Positions 41,725 through 41,920 of a DNA stretch of 41,920 nucleotides are shown here, piece by piece; the stretch's first letter is position 1; every line of letters starts with the position of its first letter. Position numbers and translations under genes: made by a program. The DNA is taken from the NCBI GenBank assembly GCA_030672305.1, contig DAOVGR010000011.1, positions 1 through 41,920 on the forward strand. The letters are read 5' to 3'. The DNA comes from Thermoplasmatales archaeon. Lineage in GTDB: Archaea > Thermoplasmatota > E2 > DHVEG-1. The notes below the pieces were generated by a model. It was not told the origin of the DNA and ran no database searches. It worked only from the letters and a program-made list of their open reading frames with translations.

Positions 41725-41920
41725 TTACGCTGCATCAGGTAGACGTTGCTGACGATCATCCACAACAGTTATTCCATGGCGTTGTTGCTGACTGCGACAG
41801 TACGCAGTTGATTTTTCCAGATCTATCATCCCCGTGGATTCATAATGTTCGTATCCACTCCAGAAACCGCCACGTGGATACAGTTTCCGGAATCCTGGAT
41901 GTCGCTCGAATATCTTTTTT
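41725..41920 (-). CDS. tnpA: IS200/IS605 TnpA transposase, C-terminal part (partial)
   Basis: 64 residues remain, from K-K-I-F-E-R-H-P-G-F-R-K-L-Y through G-G-F-W-S-G-Y-E-H-Y-E-S-T-G to a stop at 41725-41727. The Tyr in S-T-A-Y-C-R-S-Q-Q-Q sits where the single catalytic tyrosine of Y1 transposases is found; the HUH metal motif must lie beyond the window. TnpA cuts and rejoins single-stranded DNA at the end hairpins. The frame is open to the window edge. No tnpB is visible. Confidence 0.8.
   Translation of the reverse strand, partial: KKIFERHPGFRKLYPRGGFWSGYEHYESTGMIDLEKSTAYCRSQQQRHGITVVDDRQQRLPDAA

Larger units (their letters stand above)
41630..41920 (-). mobile_element. IS200/IS605-family element, right end (cut by window edge)
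   Basis: GC content jumps at about 41630. The segment has an end hairpin, a noncoding stretch (41652-41724) and the 3' part of a Y1 transposase gene reading inward. The rest of the element lies outside the window. Its base composition differs sharply from the host, a sign of recent arrival. Confidence 0.75.

Noticed and set aside
1..41920. General TAG recoding (pyrrolysine) as an explanation of the NosD tail
   Set aside because: TAG ends several well-formed genes here, and no pyl genes are visible.

Overview
The window is AT-rich archaeal DNA. The archaeal assignment rests on a replication factor C small subunit (RfcS), an archaeal-type GTP cyclohydrolase (MptA), a cyclic 2,3-diphosphoglycerate-synthetase-like GTPase, a PAC2-family proteasome chaperone homologue, several Lrp/AsnC regulators, a tRNA-Thr(GGT) with U discriminator, TATA-box promoters and strong GGAGG-type ribosome binding sites. 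The many secreted PKD, NosD and beta-propeller proteins and the low GC fit a sediment Thermoplasmatota-like lineage; that placement is inference. There are no rRNA genes and no CRISPR array.

Layout. 1-980 has no convincing gene, but holds a GC-rich patch with long-range complementarity (664-802) inside a 15-bp inverted repeat. 984-6025 carries small zinc-binding and membrane proteins, an XRE-HTH/CBS regulator and two peptidases (M29, M19). 6252-11801 is a block of secreted proteins (a propeller-PKD protein, an arylsulfotransferase-like PKD protein, a zinc-protease-like protein) around the tRNA-Thr. 11815-22800 is housekeeping: MptA, an M14 lipoprotein carboxypeptidase, a Gate-domain membrane protein, an IDH/IPMDH-family dehydrogenase, the cDPG-synthetase-like GTPase, RfcS, Lrp, a YqiA-like esterase, YjbQ, a HAD phosphatase, a PAC2 protein and a C_GCAxxG_C_C protein.

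23485-36470 is an integrated mobile element of about 12.96 kb, bounded by a 22-bp perfect direct repeat. It interrupts a membrane-anchored transglutaminase-like gene: the first 47 codons lie beyond the right repeat, the remaining codons before the left repeat, and the repeat itself encodes the shared residues I-K-P-S-L-N-V in frame on both sides. The element has a tyrosine integrase next to its left end, ribbon-helix-helix regulators, a D5/SF3 primase-helicase and tightly overlapping zinc-ribbon microproteins. It also carries a cargo of secreted NosD, FG-GAP and propeller-PKD proteins with shared promoters. A 154-bp repeat in the cargo, with one mismatch, spans a C-terminal tail, the promoter and a signal peptide, so cassette exchange is possible.

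36685-41275 is chromosomal again. It holds a winged-helix-like protein, two overlapping micro-ORFs (15 and 25 codons), a double-module Lrp regulator and a divergent B12-binding radical SAM protein that resembles RiPP-maturation enzymes. A small secreted protein with the same C-terminal tail as the PKD proteins follows. This is the best candidate here for an undescribed peptide-modification locus. The right edge enters a GC-rich IS200/IS605-type element (end of tnpA plus an end hairpin).

Two patterns cut across the window. Secreted proteins share a C-terminal tail of the form F/L-L/I-E-R-F/Y-P-x-L-x-x-L-L, a candidate sorting or anchoring signal. Several genes have an ideal ribosome binding site placed before ATT, ATC, ATA or CTG, with no ATG/GTG/TTG that would give a sensible N-terminus.
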